Source: Fodinibius salicampi
GTDB taxonomy: Bacteria; Bacteroidota; Rhodothermia; Balneolales; Balneolaceae
Assembly (NCBI RefSeq): GCF_039545095.1
Contig: NZ_BAABRS010000001.1
Span: 1,488,001 to 1,552,000, forward strand
DNA: 64,000 nucleotides
Direction of reading: 5' to 3'
The notes beneath the pieces are model-generated. The model ran no database searches and was not told the DNA's origin. It saw nothing but the letters and a program-made list of their open reading frames with translations. Position 1 is the stretch's first letter. Each line of letters starts with the position of its first letter. Shown here in pieces: positions 26,440-35,946 of the stretch. A program made the translations under genes and the position numbers.

Positions 26440-26928
26440 TTAGTCAAAACTCATGGGCGGCTTTCCAAAAGCTCGCCGCAAAATTCCAATCTGACCAATA
26501 TGATAGGATGTATGATGATTGATAAAAGCCCAGAGCTCTCCAACAGTTTCTGCTACTTGATTGAAAGGTGTCGGTGGCACTTGATTGAGTATTTCTGGGG
26601 TTAACTCTTTCAATCCGTCGCGGGTGGGTTCATACAACTGATTCCACTCAGATTTGATCTCTTTGATATCAGGATATTCAATATCATCTTTAGCCTCTGA
26701 ATGTCCCATTACGGCAAAAAGATCGTTCCATTTTAACTGCGGATCTAAGCCAGCAATCATCGCCAGTCCGTATTGCGAATTCAGCAGATGTCCGGCCAAG
26801 TATTTTACATGATTTATTTTTTGGTCACCATAAAGCCGTTGATTGGTTTCTTCATCCGTAAAACCGTCCAGCACGTTATTATATAACCGCTGGTGCAGGT
26901 CAAATTGAGTTAATAAGGCGTTATTCAT
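26440..26928 (-). CDS. DinB-family protein
   Basis: 162 residues forming a four-helix DinB/YfiT-type bundle. The three metal-binding histidines are placed as in the family: NHVKYLAGHLLNSQYG near residue 40, and HHTSYHIGQIGILRR near residue 140. Some members are thiol-dependent S-transferases, but most are uncharacterised. It is the first gene of a four-gene minus-strand operon. The 44 bp element at 26998 lies 70 bases upstream, and the GlxA-like regulator is divergent. Confidence 0.83.
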   Translation of the reverse strand: MNNALLTQFDLHQRLYNNVLDGFTDEETNQRLYGDQKINHVKYLAGHLLNSQYGLAMIAGLDPQLKWNDLFAVMGHSEAKDDIEYPDIKEIKSEWNQLYEPTRDGLKELTPEILNQVPPTPFNQVAETVGELWAFINHHTSYHIGQIGILRRAFGKPPMSFD

Positions 26929-26997
26929 AATCCCTTTCTGCTTTCTCTATCAGTTTATTTGTTCTGTAAATAAGTATAATTGTAAAACAGCTCCCCT

Positions 26998-27041
26998 GCG
27001 TGGTGTATTTACGCCATTTTCACAGGTTGATTGCGACAAAC
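26998..27041. promoter_or_regulatory. Candidate operator between dinB-like gene and glxA-like regulator
   Basis: Second copy of the 44-base element seen at 24108-24151 (37/44 identical), again with TGGTGT-N4-ACGCCA and the TTGATTGCGACAAAC tail. It sits 70 bases before the DinB gene (26928) and 93 before the regulator gene (27134), a position suited to control of one or both. Confidence 0.6.
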
Positions 27042-27133
27042 TCTTTTAGTAGCATTAATTGTTAGTTGTTCGTTATCGATAGCATAAACAGTAATAACGA
27101 ATAGCCGCTACCTTTTAATTAATTGCCTTTATC

Positions 27134-28117
27134 ATGAAACATATATCCATACTCATACCGCGCGGACATACCAGTGTGGTCAATATTGGCGGAACCCATC
27201 AAATTTTTAACCAAGTCAATGGAATACTCGCCGAAAAGGGAAAAAATCCGGTTTTTGATATTCATCTTGTGGGGCTTGAAAAAGAAATAAGGCAGTCAAC
27301 AGGACTCTTTGCCGTGAATGCGGACTGCCTGGTTGGGGATGTCGATAAAACAGATCTGATCATTATTCCTGCAATACACGACGACCCACGTCAAGGAATT
27401 GAAGAAAACAAAGACTTTATCCCCTGGATTGTAGATCAATATAAAGCGGGCGCGGAAGTAGCCAGCTTATGTGTCGGAGCTTTTTTTCTAGCGGCTACAG
27501 GTCTGCTGAACGGTAAACAATGCGCTACACACTGGATGCATGCTGACAACTTCAGAAAAATGTATCCTGAGGTTGATGTTGTAGATGAGAAGATTATGAC
27601 CGAAGAAGACGGCATTTATACCAGTGGAGGCGCCTATGCTTTTACAAATCTGTTGCTGCATATTATAGAAAAATATGCCGGACGTGAAGCGGCTATCTTG
27701 GCTTCCAAAGCATTCTCACTTGATATTGACCGTGACAGTCAGTCCGCATTTATCATATTTGAGGGCCAAAAAGATCATGAAGATGAAAAGATTATACAGG
27801 CACAAAAGTATATCGAAAGTCACTATGAGGATGATATCAAGGTCAACCAGCTGGCCGAGGAATTAGCTATGAGTCGACGGACCCTTGAACGACGATTTAA
27901 AAAGGCAACTCATAATACGGTGACCGAATATAAGCAGCGCGTAAAAGTGGAAGCCGCAAAAAAAGACTTAGAAACTACCCGTAAGAATATTTCAGAAGTT
28001 ATGTATGATGTCGGTTACTCAGATACTAAGTCTTTCCGCAATTTGTTTAAAAGAATAACCGGACTCACTCCTATTGAATACCGGGATAAGTATAACAAAG
28101 AAGCAGTTGCTGTATAA
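27134..28117 (+). CDS. GlxA-family transcriptional regulator (DJ-1/PfpI + AraC)
   Basis: 327 residues. Residues 1-190 form a DJ-1/PfpI-like domain with the nucleophile-elbow cysteine in SLCVGAFFLA (C113). Residues 220-320 are an AraC-type double helix-turn-helix (INVNQLAEELAMSRRTLERRF-like first helix, then VGYSDTKSFRNLFKRITG and PIEYR). Such regulators sense small metabolites and usually activate divergent genes. It is divergent from the DinB-VOC-VOC-DUF899 operon, with a 44 bp candidate operator between, and may also control the operon at 24034. Confidence 0.87.
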   Translation: MKHISILIPRGHTSVVNIGGTHQIFNQVNGILAEKGKNPVFDIHLVGLEKEIRQSTGLFAVNADCLVGDVDKTDLIIIPAIHDDPRQGIEENKDFIPWIVDQYKAGAEVASLCVGAFFLAATGLLNGKQCATHWMHADNFRKMYPEVDVVDEKIMTEEDGIYTSGGAYAFTNLLLHIIEKYAGREAAILASKAFSLDIDRDSQSAFIIFEGQKDHEDEKIIQAQKYIESHYEDDIKVNQLAEELAMSRRTLERRFKKATHNTVTEYKQRVKVEAAKKDLETTRKNISEVMYDVGYSDTKSFRNLFKRITGLTPIEYRDKYNKEAVAV

Positions 28118-28374
28118 AAGCTCCCAAAATACTTAGAGATTTTTTTATCAAAGGAGTATTTCTGAGATAGGGAAGTTATTTGCGGTATAATATACTATGA
28201 AGTAGTGCTCCAGATGAGGGTGTAAATCTAACTTTGCCCAAGTTTTGTAACCTCAAACTGACTACACTATCTGGAATATTTCGACCAAGCTCATTTTGTG
28301 AAAAATTCCAAGTCCATAGTGGGGAGAACGCTTACAGAATACGCAGAAGCCAGGCATCCCAAAAGCTAAAGCGA

Positions 28375-28944
28375 TCAATCTACTTCAGAAACCTGTTCAA
28401 CAATTGAACCCACTAGCCCATATTCCTTTGCTTCTTCGGCAGTGAGCCAAAAATTACGTTGTGTATCTTCCGCTACTTTTTCGATCGGTTTACCTGTAGC
28501 TTCAGCAATAATCTTGTTCAATCGCTCCCTCATTTTTACAATTTCTTCTGCCTCTATAGCAATATCACTACCACTTCCCTTTGCTCCCCCGCTGGGTTGA
28601 TGTAAAAGGAAACGCGTATTGGGCAGACAATATCGATCTTCCTTGGGCACTGAAACATAGATTAACGCGCCTGCACTTGCTACCCAGCCATTACCTACCA
28701 TACGGACACGTGCATCTATGAACCGTATAGCATCGTAAATAGCGTGACCAGAGTCGACATGGCCGCCCTGTGAGTGAATAAACAAGGTAATTGGTTCGTT
28801 GGATTCCGAGGAAAGAGCTAAAAGTTGTCCCGCAACATTACCTACTAACTCTTGAGTTATCTCCCCATTAATGATAATGATACGTGATTTAAAAAGACGG
28901 TTTGCTACCGTTTGATGGAATGAGGTCTTGTTATCAGATCCCAT
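28375..28944 (-). CDS. ClpP-family serine protease (paralogue)
   Basis: 189 residues of the ClpP fold. The catalytic triad is readable: Ser in [11 protein letters not shown] (S90), His in [10 protein letters not shown] (H115), and Asp in [15 protein letters not shown]. The nucleophile region reads VASAG rather than the common AASMG, and the N-terminus lacks the processing segment of main ClpP. It may be a second ClpP that pairs with an unfoldase such as the ClpC in this window, or a stand-alone peptidase. Its gene stands alone, with no clpX nearby. Confidence 0.87.
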   Translation of the reverse strand: MGSDNKTSFHQTVANRLFKSRIIIINGEITQELVGNVAGQLLALSSESNEPITLFIHSQGGHVDSGHAIYDAIRFIDARVRMVGNGWVASAGALIYVSVPKEDRYCLPNTRFLLHQPSGGAKGSGSDIAIEAEEIVKMRERLNKIIAEATGKPIEKVAEDTQRNFWLTAEEAKEYGLVGSIVEQVSEVD

Positions 28945-29180
28945 AACAAGTATGCTCTTATTTTTATTATGTTAAAAATAGCTTCCCGATTTAGAGCTCT
29001 TATTCTTAGATAATTATAAAAAAGTGTATCGGTAGTTAAACTTAGAGTTCCGGAGTCAGAATACAAAAGAATTCTTTATATTTGATATGCCAAATCCCCA
29101 TCATTCTTCAAATATTGATAAAAGACTTATTACGGATGGTAGAATTCTCAATTGGTAATATAAAACGAATATCTGACGTA

Positions 29181-29531
29181 CTACTTACCTATTTTTATCT
29201 CTAAAAACGTAATCTCCGGATATTCGGAACCCCACCCCCTGGTTGTAGTCTCTCCGGTAAGCTTAATATCTGCAATAACCTGAACCTGATTCTTATTTTC
29301 AGGAAAGTAATCATTATAATCTTCCCTGTTCCCGGGAGCGCCATAGGTTTTACTTTTCGTCTCAAATAAAATACCTGCACCATCTGCAGCGGGAGGACCA
29401 TTCCATGATAATGTACCCGTCTGGTCAAAAAGAACATCTTCCGAGGAATTTGAGCCAAATATTGAACAGGCCTGGAAAAGCAATCCTCCTATTAAGAATA
29501 GGATAATTAGTTTGGGAGTTTTCAAATTCAT
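29181..29531 (-). CDS. Small lipoprotein of unknown function
   Basis: 116 residues. The signal peptide ends in the lipobox LFQAC (C22), so the mature protein should be lipid-anchored. The remaining ~90 residues contain YNDYFPENKNQVQVIADIKL and a C-terminal GSEYPEITFLEIKIGK, with alternating beta-strand character. No family is recognised. The gene stands alone next to the broken alkA, with about 200 bp of non-coding sequence on each side. Confidence 0.7.
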   Translation of the reverse strand: MNLKTPKLIILFLIGGLLFQACSIFGSNSSEDVLFDQTGTLSWNGPPAADGAGILFETKSKTYGAPGNREDYNDYFPENKNQVQVIADIKLTGETTTRGWGSEYPEITFLEIKIGK

Positions 29532-29725
29532 TTATTTTTACCTAAAACAAGTTTCTGGTTCATTCTTTATTACACTTCTATCGCATTAAGTACCTACTTG
29601 CCAGGTTTATTTCTATATAAAAATTATATACCCCATTCCTATTATCGGTCCTATTCTCCGATCTACCATATAATCCAATCAACTCCTAAAGAGAATTCGG
29701 GGACATTTAAATTAAAGTAGTATTT

Positions 29726-30642
29726 ATGGATTCCCGATCTTAGGCTCAAGCCCAAAACAGAATATACATCCCAAAGCCCGATATCTTTTCGTTTGCCGAA
29801 TGTCTCCATTTCCTGGATCGCGGTTATGACGACTGCCTCTATTCCATTGAAAGTGATCATCTCCTTAAGCCCTTATGTATTGAAGGGCAAAATATTCTCC
29901 TGAAAGTAACTGAGGAGCCAGCATTTTTAATTGTACAACCCTTATTTCCAAATGTAGTTTCGGAACAGACACTCAAGCAAGCGACAACCTATGTCCGCAA
30001 ATGGTTCGATCTAAAACGCAATCTAAATCCTTTTTATCACCTCCTCGACGACCGGGAATCGCTCTCCTTTATGCAGAACCAGTACTATGGACTCCGATGA
30101 TGGGGATACCAGACCTTTTTGAGGCCCTTTGCTGGTGTGTAATCGGTCAACAGATTAACCTGACATTTGCCTACCGGTTGAAACGTCGACTGGTAGAGAG
30201 ATACGGAACCTCCATCACCTATAAATTACAGCGGCACCACTTCTTCCCAAAGCCGAAGATTCTAGCCCAGATAACGATAGATGAACTCCGAGAGATGCAG
30301 TTTTCACGCAGGAAGGCGGAATATATTATTGGAATAGTCCAACAGTTTGCAGAAGAAAAGTTATCAAAATCATTCTTAGCGAACCTTCCAAACAAACAAC
30401 AACGGCTAAAAAGCCTGATAAAAATCAGAGGCGTAGGAGAATGGACCGCCAATTATGTATTAATGAAATCATTAAAACAGATGAACTGCATTACCTATGG
30501 AGATACCGGATTGCAAAGCGCCGTTTTCTCCCTTCTTAATCTTAAACGCAAACCCACCCGTAAAGAGATTGAGGACTTTTTTGAGCCTTTTACCGGGTGG
30601 AAGTCGTATCTGAATATCTATCTCTGGAGAACCTTGAGTTAA
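29726..30642 (+). pseudogene. alkA: alkA (DNA-3-methyladenine glycosylase II) pseudogene
   Basis: Two frames together give a full-length AlkA-like protein (about 305 codons). Frame 2 encodes the N-terminal domain from about 29744 (IPKPDIFSFAECLHFLDRGY) to YYGLR at 30099, where TGA follows. Frame 1 then continues MMGIPDLFEALCWCVIGQQI with the HhH-GPD domain: hairpin IKIRGVGEWTANY and the catalytic aspartate in YGDTGLQSAV. One missing base near 30100 explains the switch. The 5' end is also damaged: the in-frame ATG at 29726 is followed five codons later by TAG, and no other usual start codon precedes the conserved sequence. The normal enzyme excises alkylated purines. Confidence 0.8.
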
Positions 30643-30729
30643 ATATCCGCTTCTACCCACGATAAAACTCTGGTAGCCTACTACCAAGTAAATTACAAGT
30701 GAGCCGAGTTATTACTGATAGTCTATCGA

Positions 30730-30911
30730 TTATTCATCTTTAAAAAAGACCCGGTTCTCAGGATTCATACGCTCGCCGGACCCGCAATCAATCGTCCATA
30801 GATTTTAAGTTTACGATTGCCTGCTAATGCAACGTTTCCATTTTTGACAAACTTTCGGATTTCTATTTTCCGCTTGTTTTCAGTGGTACCTAGCTCGGTG
30901 TGCCTAATCAT
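30730..30911 (-). pseudogene. Ada-type zinc-binding (sunset-domain) small protein, frameshifted
   Basis: The ATG at 30911 overlaps the end of the ada/ogt gene by eight bases. The frame reads MIRHTELGTTENKRKIEIRK and on to NRKLKIYGRLIAGPASV, then stops. Shifting one base after KIYGRLI restores the family consensus: CGSGERMNPENRVFFKDE, as in small Ada metal-binding proteins (KIYGxLxCxSGKRM...ENRVFF). A T lost from ATTTGC would explain both the frameshift and the missing first cysteine. The usual GFRPCGHC end is also absent because of a stop at 30732. Confidence 0.6.
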
Positions 30912-31740
30912 TTTTTACATCCGTAATCTGTGACGCTTCCCATCCTATGATAGCCTGCTTTCGAATATCGCCCCATCGGTATTTCCCAATACCTCCCACC
31001 TTTCGAATTACCCGATGGCAAGGAATCAGGTACGCAATAGGATTATTAGCCAATGCGGTACCAACAGCACGGGAAGCTTTGGGATTCTCAATTGCTTCTG
31101 CTACATCGGAGTATGAAACCAGCTGACCAACAGGAATTTTCAAAAGAGCCTCCCACACTTTCAGCTGGAATTCAGTTCCTCGAATATGCAATTTAACTTC
31201 ATCCAAATCCTGCCAGTCATTTGCTAAGATCTCTTCCAGATCTTGGATATGCTTATCTTTGCTTTGGGTAACATTGGCATTCGCCCAGCTTTTTCTGATA
31301 ATTTCCTCTCCTCCCTCTTCGTCTTCTATAAAACTCAAATTACAAATACCTTTACCGGTAGAGGCTATCAACATTTTACCAAATGGACTTTTACTGAAAT
31401 CATATCGAATATTTAGGTTATCACCTCTCTTTTTATATTCGCCGGGTGTCATCCCTTCAATATTGACAAAAAGGTCATGTAGTCTGCTGGTACTCGAAAG
31501 CCCGGTATGAAAGGTAGCTTCTTCGATAGACTCATTCTTTTTTAACAGTTCTTTGGCATAATTCAAACTAATATATTGCAGGAATTCTTTAGGAGTCACC
31601 CCTGCCCACTCTTTAAACATCCGGTGAAAATGATATGGACTGAGATGCACTGCCTTAGCAATAGCATCCAGATTGGGCTGCTCAACGGAATGTTCTTTAA
31701 TGTAAGTGATGGCTTTGGCCACTCGCTGGTAGTCTGTCAT
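30904..31740 (-). CDS. ada: Bifunctional AraC-type regulator / methylated-DNA--cysteine methyltransferase (Ada-like)
   Basis: 278 residues. An AraC helix-turn-helix domain (about 5-103) is joined to an O6-methylguanine-DNA methyltransferase domain (about 110-268). The active-site motif is PCHRV with acceptor Cys241, and the DNA-binding helix SRAVGTALANNP is intact. It repairs O6-methylguanine in one irreversible step. Compared with E. coli Ada it lacks the N-terminal zinc domain that senses methylphosphotriesters. A separate small zinc-domain gene follows directly but is broken. It converges with the alkA pseudogene. Confidence 0.92.
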   Translation of the reverse strand: MTDYQRVAKAITYIKEHSVEQPNLDAIAKAVHLSPYHFHRMFKEWAGVTPKEFLQYISLNYAKELLKKNESIEEATFHTGLSSTSRLHDLFVNIEGMTPGEYKKRGDNLNIRYDFSKSPFGKMLIASTGKGICNLSFIEDEEGGEEIIRKSWANANVTQSKDKHIQDLEEILANDWQDLDEVKLHIRGTEFQLKVWEALLKIPVGQLVSYSDVAEAIENPKASRAVGTALANNPIAYLIPCHRVIRKVGGIGKYRWGDIRKQAIIGWEASQITDVKND

Positions 31741-32430
31741 CGTGTTCTTGCTCTATTATGTTTAATACAAACATATTAGGTATACACAATAGAAAAAATC
31801 CGATACTTGCGGAACTTGTTTTAAAATCTGTATGAAAAAAAATGCTGTAGCAGAATGCTAATCATTACTTTAATAGCAGAATCCTAGTATTTAATAAATA
31901 TACCTCTATTATTTATTAACACTCATCCTTAGTTCTGCACAATTTTGATGGTTCCAACTTCTTTATCTCGGACATATTTATTACTAAGGCCATGAAAACT
32001 TTTTTTAGTGGAAATTAAATTTATGCTCAGGTAAAACAGAAGAGGACATCCCTTTTGCAGTTTTTTACTATAAAATTTGCTCATTAACCCCATCCTAACA
32101 TAGATGGCATCTCTTCGAAACACGCTGTACAATCTTACTGACACTGATAACTTCTGTTTACGACTATATTTTATTGCTATAAACTTAGTTGCTAATTGTT
32201 ATTGAAAATTATAGAAAAACTTTCATTAAGGCTTGCAGTCAATTCTTACATTGGATTTTCAATAGTCATTGCCTGAAATAATACCTACCTTTGCCCGCTT
32301 TGAAACTCCCATTACCCAAAGACTTAACGGGATAACAAAAATATTTCATGAACTATATTTTCTGTTTTACAGACAAAATGTAGGCTGAAATCAAGGTATT
32401 CACTTATAGCTTTGAACTTTAACACTACGA
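31741..32430. other. Non-coding interval upstream of sulP
   Basis: 690 bases of AT-rich sequence between the starts of ada (minus) and sulP (plus). Only short open frames without recognisable content are present. Two isolated -7-like elements occur on the plus strand, TACCTTTG (32286-32293) and TAGCTTTG (32407-32414), but neither has a TTG at the right distance. I see no RNA gene, repeat or mobile element. Confidence 0.5.
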
Positions 32431-33969
32431 ATGGTTTTTGTCGAACAACTTAAAAAGACTGATTTTAATCTTAAGAACGAAGTACTATCCGGCTTAACAG
32501 TATCCCTGGCCCTTGTACCCGAAGCCGTTGCTTTTTCGCTTATTGCAGAAGTAAGTCCCCTGGTAGGGCTGTACTCTGCCTTTATTATCGGACTGATTAC
32601 TGCTGTTCTGGGTGGACGTCCCGGTATGATCTCGGGCGCCACCGGAGCCATCGCCGTCGTGATCATCAGTCTGGTGGCTCGTCATGGTATTGAGTACCTG
32701 TTTGCCGCTGTAGTATTAATGGGTATCATCCAAATGATAATCGGAGCATTACGGCTGGGTAAATTTATCCGTCTTGTCCCGCATGCTGTCATGTATGGCT
32801 TTGTCAATGGGCTGGCAGTAGTAATATTTATGGCACAGTTTAAACAGTTTCAATACGAAGCCGCCGATGGTGCTATGTATTGGTTAACCGGTATGCCACT
32901 GTGGATTATGCTGGGATTTGTACTACTTACGATGGCCATTATTCACTACATGCCTAAGTTAACCAAAGCGGTTCCGGCATCACTTACTGCAATTTTAGTA
33001 GTATCCGGTATCATTATTTCTTTTGGTATTTCCACTAAAACCGTAGGCGATATTGCATCTATTTCAGGCGGACTTCCCTCTTTCCATATCCCGGATATCC
33101 CGTTCAACCTGGAAACCCTTATGATTGTATTTCCCTACTCACTCATTATGGCGCTGGTAGGTTTAATTGAAAGCTTACTTACTCTGGCCGTAGTGGATGA
33201 GATGACAGAAACAAGAGGACGTGGAAATAAAGAAAGCGTAGCCCAGGGCATTGCCAACACCGTCTGCGGATTTTTCGGTGGAATGGGGGGTTGTGCAATG
33301 ATTGGTCAAAGTATTATAAATGTCAGTTCGGGCGGCCGGAATCGTATATCAGGCATCGTGGCTGCAGTTATGTTGCTACTTTTTATACTGATGGGTTCAT
33401 CACTTATTGAACAGGTGCCAATGGCTGCATTAGTCGGACTTATGTTTATGGTAGCTATCGGAACCTTCGAATGGGCTAGCCTGCGGATGTTTAAGAATGT
33501 CCCTCATACCGACTTCATTGTAATGATAACGGTGGCATTAGTTACGGTAATTTTTCACAATCTTGCTATAGCAGTGCTAATCGGAGTTGTTATTTCGGCC
33601 TTGAAATTTGCCTGGGAGAATGCTCTGCGTATTCGAGCCCGTAAGAGAATAGACGAAGACGGAATCAAGCACTACGAGATCTACGGCCCGTTATTTTTTG
33701 GATCTGTTGGTTTATTCCAGGAAAAGTTTAAGATAGAGGAAGATCCTGATGAAATTATTATTGATTTTGAGGAGTCGCGCGTGGTTGATCATTCAGCAAT
33801 TGAAGCATTAAATAAAGTTACTGAACGTTATGCCAAGGTGGGCAAGAAAGTTCATCTAAAGCACCTCAGCTCCGATTGCAGAAATATGCTCGATAATGCT
33901 TCTGCAATTATTGATGTGAACTATTGGGAAGATCCCAAATACAAGTTAGTTTCGGATAAGCTTGCATAA
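32431..33969 (+). CDS. SulP-family anion transporter
   Basis: 512 residues. The SulP transporter domain begins at once (LKNEVLSGLTVSLALVPEAV) and contains the family signature segment GLYSAFIIGLITAVLGGRPG with GAIAVV following. A STAS domain occupies about 410-512 (IIIDFEESRVVDHSAIEALN). Members move sulfate, bicarbonate or other anions with Na+ or H+. The sequence does not tell which anion. The protein is slightly shorter than typical SulP but complete. It has its own long upstream region and converges with an SRPBCC gene. Confidence 0.9.
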   Translation: MVFVEQLKKTDFNLKNEVLSGLTVSLALVPEAVAFSLIAEVSPLVGLYSAFIIGLITAVLGGRPGMISGATGAIAVVIISLVARHGIEYLFAAVVLMGIIQMIIGALRLGKFIRLVPHAVMYGFVNGLAVVIFMAQFKQFQYEAADGAMYWLTGMPLWIMLGFVLLTMAIIHYMPKLTKAVPASLTAILVVSGIIISFGISTKTVGDIASISGGLPSFHIPDIPFNLETLMIVFPYSLIMALVGLIESLLTLAVVDEMTETRGRGNKESVAQGIANTVCGFFGGMGGCAMIGQSIINVSSGGRNRISGIVAAVMLLLFILMGSSLIEQVPMAALVGLMFMVAIGTFEWASLRMFKNVPHTDFIVMITVALVTVIFHNLAIAVLIGVVISALKFAWENALRIRARKRIDEDGIKHYEIYGPLFFGSVGLFQEKFKIEEDPDEIIIDFEESRVVDHSAIEALNKVTERYAKVGKKVHLKHLSSDCRNMLDNASAIIDVNYWEDPKYKLVSDKLA

Positions 33970-34005
33970 CAAGTCAAACTTCAAAAATCCCAACTGCCAG
34001 GTTTT

Positions 34006-34539
34006 TTATATTTTTCCTCTATATTCTTGCTCCATTCGGTTATGAACCGACCAGAATCCCCGGGGAGTTCGGCCATTAAGGCGATCAACCAATATATCCA
34101 TGTGCGTATGCCAACCGCTGGCCACGCTAATGAGTATATCGGGATCATCGCCAAGCCGACGATGTGTTAATACAAGCCGAACCTTCTCTCCTTCAGGCGT
34201 CAGTTCAAAGGTAACTTCAGATTCTTCGCCCGTACCTTCTCCCCAGGTGTAACTAAGCAGGCGGGGTGGATCCCATTCGGTAACGCGCCCTTCGAAATAA
34301 GTTCCACCTTCCATATGCTTATATTTTTCCGGTATGGGTTCGTCGGTTTCAGATAAATCGCTGTGCTTGAATTTAAATTCTACTCTTCCGCCTACACGGG
34401 GCTCCACCACGCCGGCGGCCAGCCACTTTGCCTTCTTATCGGATTCTATCAAATAGGCCCACACCCGCTCAATCGGCCCGGGTAGAAGCCGTTCAAACTG
34501 AACGATACCCGGTTCTGGAAAGATGCCATAATTATCCAT
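34006..34539 (-). CDS. SRPBCC / AHSA1-like domain protein
   Basis: 177 residues: IVQFERLLPGPIERVWAYLI at the N-terminus and the ESDKKAKWLAAGVVEPRVGG segment are typical of AHSA1-like proteins, followed by RVTEWDPPRLLSYTWGEG. It is last in a row of minus-strand genes that begins with arsR at 36261 (arsR, SRPBCC, VOC, SRPBCC, SRPBCC). AHSA1-like proteins next to an ArsR regulator are a common bacterial pairing of unknown function. Confidence 0.84.
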   Translation of the reverse strand: MDNYGIFPEPGIVQFERLLPGPIERVWAYLIESDKKAKWLAAGVVEPRVGGRVEFKFKHSDLSETDEPIPEKYKHMEGGTYFEGRVTEWDPPRLLSYTWGEGTGEESEVTFELTPEGEKVRLVLTHRRLGDDPDILISVASGWHTHMDILVDRLNGRTPRGFWSVHNRMEQEYRGKI

Positions 34540-34555
34540 GGGGTTTCCTCATGTG

Positions 34556-34984
34556 TTAAAAGTTGCGTTCCTGAAAGGGAATGCCTTTTCCTTCTTCGCA
34601 ATACCGTTTCAAGCTGTACAGAAAAAATGCCCAGTTGTAGTTACACCAGCGGTAGAATTCTGTTATTTCTTTCCATTTTTTTTGTTTAATAGTTACAGAC
34701 GTCTTGCCGTTATTCTCTTCCAGCTCAAAAATTATGGTCGTTCCAACCCATTCGGGATCAGACTCGATGCAAAACCAGCGTATTTCTTTATTGGCTAAAA
34801 GTTCGTCAATCCGGAATTTAGTTGGACTCTCATCTCCAAATTCAAACACATTGATGGATCCCTTTTCATTCGCAACATTACATTGCCGTGTCCACGTTTC
34901 AGAGAGCCCTTTCTTGCTTGTAAGAGCCTGATGCACCACTCGGGGAGACACATTCAAATAGTTAGTAATTTCAATATCTGCCAT
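34556..34984 (-). CDS. SRPBCC / AHSA1-like domain protein
   Basis: 142 residues with the START-like pattern: IEITNYLNVSPRVVHQALTS at the start, SETWTRQCNVANEKGSINVFEFGDES-type middle, then an amphipathic C-terminal helix NWAFFLYSLKRYCEEGKG. It has 14 bp to the VOC gene upstream and 16 bp to the next SRPBCC gene, so it is firmly within the arsR-led operon. No ligand can be deduced. Confidence 0.8.
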   Translation of the reverse strand: MADIEITNYLNVSPRVVHQALTSKKGLSETWTRQCNVANEKGSINVFEFGDESPTKFRIDELLANKEIRWFCIESDPEWVGTTIIFELEENNGKTSVTIKQKKWKEITEFYRWCNYNWAFFLYSLKRYCEEGKGIPFQERNF

Positions 34985-34998
34985 AGTTTGTACTTTTT

Positions 34999-35376
34999 TT
35001 AAATTTGCACCAACTGAATGTAATTGCCACAGGTATCATCAAGAATTGCCTCATATCCCCAATCTGTCTGCGTAGGCTCCTTCCTGAACTCCACCCCGGC
35101 TTTTTGGAGACGTTCAAACTCTTTTTGTATATCTTCCACACCGAAAACTATAGCCGGAATACCTTGCTCGTATAATCCTTCTTTATAGTTTTTTGCGATA
35201 GGATTATCGCTGGGCTCTAAAAGCAGGGCCGTTCCTTCCGGATCTTCAGGCGAAACTACAATGGCCACATATGCATCAGGCATGTACATCTGCTCCTCAA
35301 AGCCCAGTATTTCTGTATAGAATTCAAAGGCTTTAATCGAATCGTCTACGTGCACGCTGGTGAGCTGTATTTTCAT
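34999..35376 (-). CDS. VOC family protein
   Basis: 125 residues from the ATG at 35376; a start 19 codons earlier adds a basic tail not seen in relatives. One VOC module: KIQLTSVHVDDSIKAFEFYT, then PEGTALLLEPSDNPIAKNY, and a C-terminal DDTCGNYIQLVQI where the DxxGNxxQL end matches the family. It is the third gene in the arsR-led operon. Confidence 0.83.
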   Translation of the reverse strand: MKIQLTSVHVDDSIKAFEFYTEILGFEEQMYMPDAYVAIVVSPEDPEGTALLLEPSDNPIAKNYKEGLYEQGIPAIVFGVEDIQKEFERLQKAGVEFRKEPTQTDWGYEAILDDTCGNYIQLVQI

Positions 35377-35462
35377 GGTAGTTATTTTTGTATTAAGCTT
35401 TTGTTGATAAAAAACTGATAATTTGCCCCGCATAGGTTTATCCTTCCTTCTCTGGTAGCTAT

Positions 35463-35933
35463 CTATATATTTGGTTTGTGATCGCTTATCAGGTTCAAAT
35501 TAATCCCATATTCCAGCCATGCTTTCATGGCCGAGAGTACTAAAGCCCAGCCTTCAGTTTGACCCGCAATCTTATTGATCAGCTGTTCATCATTTTTGTC
35601 AAACTCACTTTCAATAACCTGTACAAAGGTAGTTCCCCCTGCTTTCGATTCAAATGATAACCTAACCGTTCTATAGGCGGATTCTTCTTCACCGGAGGGC
35701 CATTGAAATTGGATCAGCTTATTATCCTCGATCTTAGTTACCGTTATATCTGCGCTAACGCCAAACTGTCCCCAAGTCCATGTCACAGTTTTACCTTCTT
35801 CCAGCCGACCACTGCTCTTGGTAAACCAAAATTGGGTTGTCACATCAGGATTAACCAAGGCTTCAAACACTTCGCCCGTGGACCGCCGAATGAGCATTCC
35901 TGATTTCGCATTAAGTTGAGCTTGTGAAGACAT
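35463..35933 (-). CDS. SRPBCC / AHSA1-like domain protein
   Basis: 156 residues, AHSA1-like: LIRRSTGEVFEALVNPDVTT at the start, FWFTKSSGRLEEGKTVTWTW and the C-terminal helix GWALVLSAMKAWLEYGINLN. It follows arsR by 13 bp, the frequent ArsR-AHSA1 gene pair. Such proteins often bind hydrophobic molecules; the actual ligand is unknown. Confidence 0.85.
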   Translation of the reverse strand: MSSQAQLNAKSGMLIRRSTGEVFEALVNPDVTTQFWFTKSSGRLEEGKTVTWTWGQFGVSADITVTKIEDNKLIQFQWPSGEEESAYRTVRLSFESKAGGTTFVQVIESEFDKNDEQLINKIAGQTEGWALVLSAMKAWLEYGINLNLISDHKPNI

Positions 35934-35946
35934 GATCTATTTGAAC

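Noticed and set aside
29088-29159. 23-codon frame (MPNPHHSSNIDKRLITDGRI...) right after a TATATTTG element at 29077
   Set aside because: Too short to support and without a -33 match; it may be a truncated gene start but nothing follows.
29663-29860. Minus-strand open frame ending YYFNLNVPEFSLGVDWIIW, which resembles the last strands of an outer-membrane beta-barrel
   Set aside because: It overlaps the alkA pseudogene 5' end on the other strand, has no signal peptide and no recognisable start. It could be the tail of a lost barrel gene, but the sequence is too short to support it.
30095-30105. Programmed -1 frameshift as the explanation for the split alkA
   Set aside because: No slippery heptamer or downstream structure is apparent, and the 5' end has a separate in-frame stop, so decay or sequence error is simpler.
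31929-32144. 71-residue minus-strand frame in the ada-sulP interval
   Set aside because: Random-looking basic sequence with no recognisable domain and no ribosome site.
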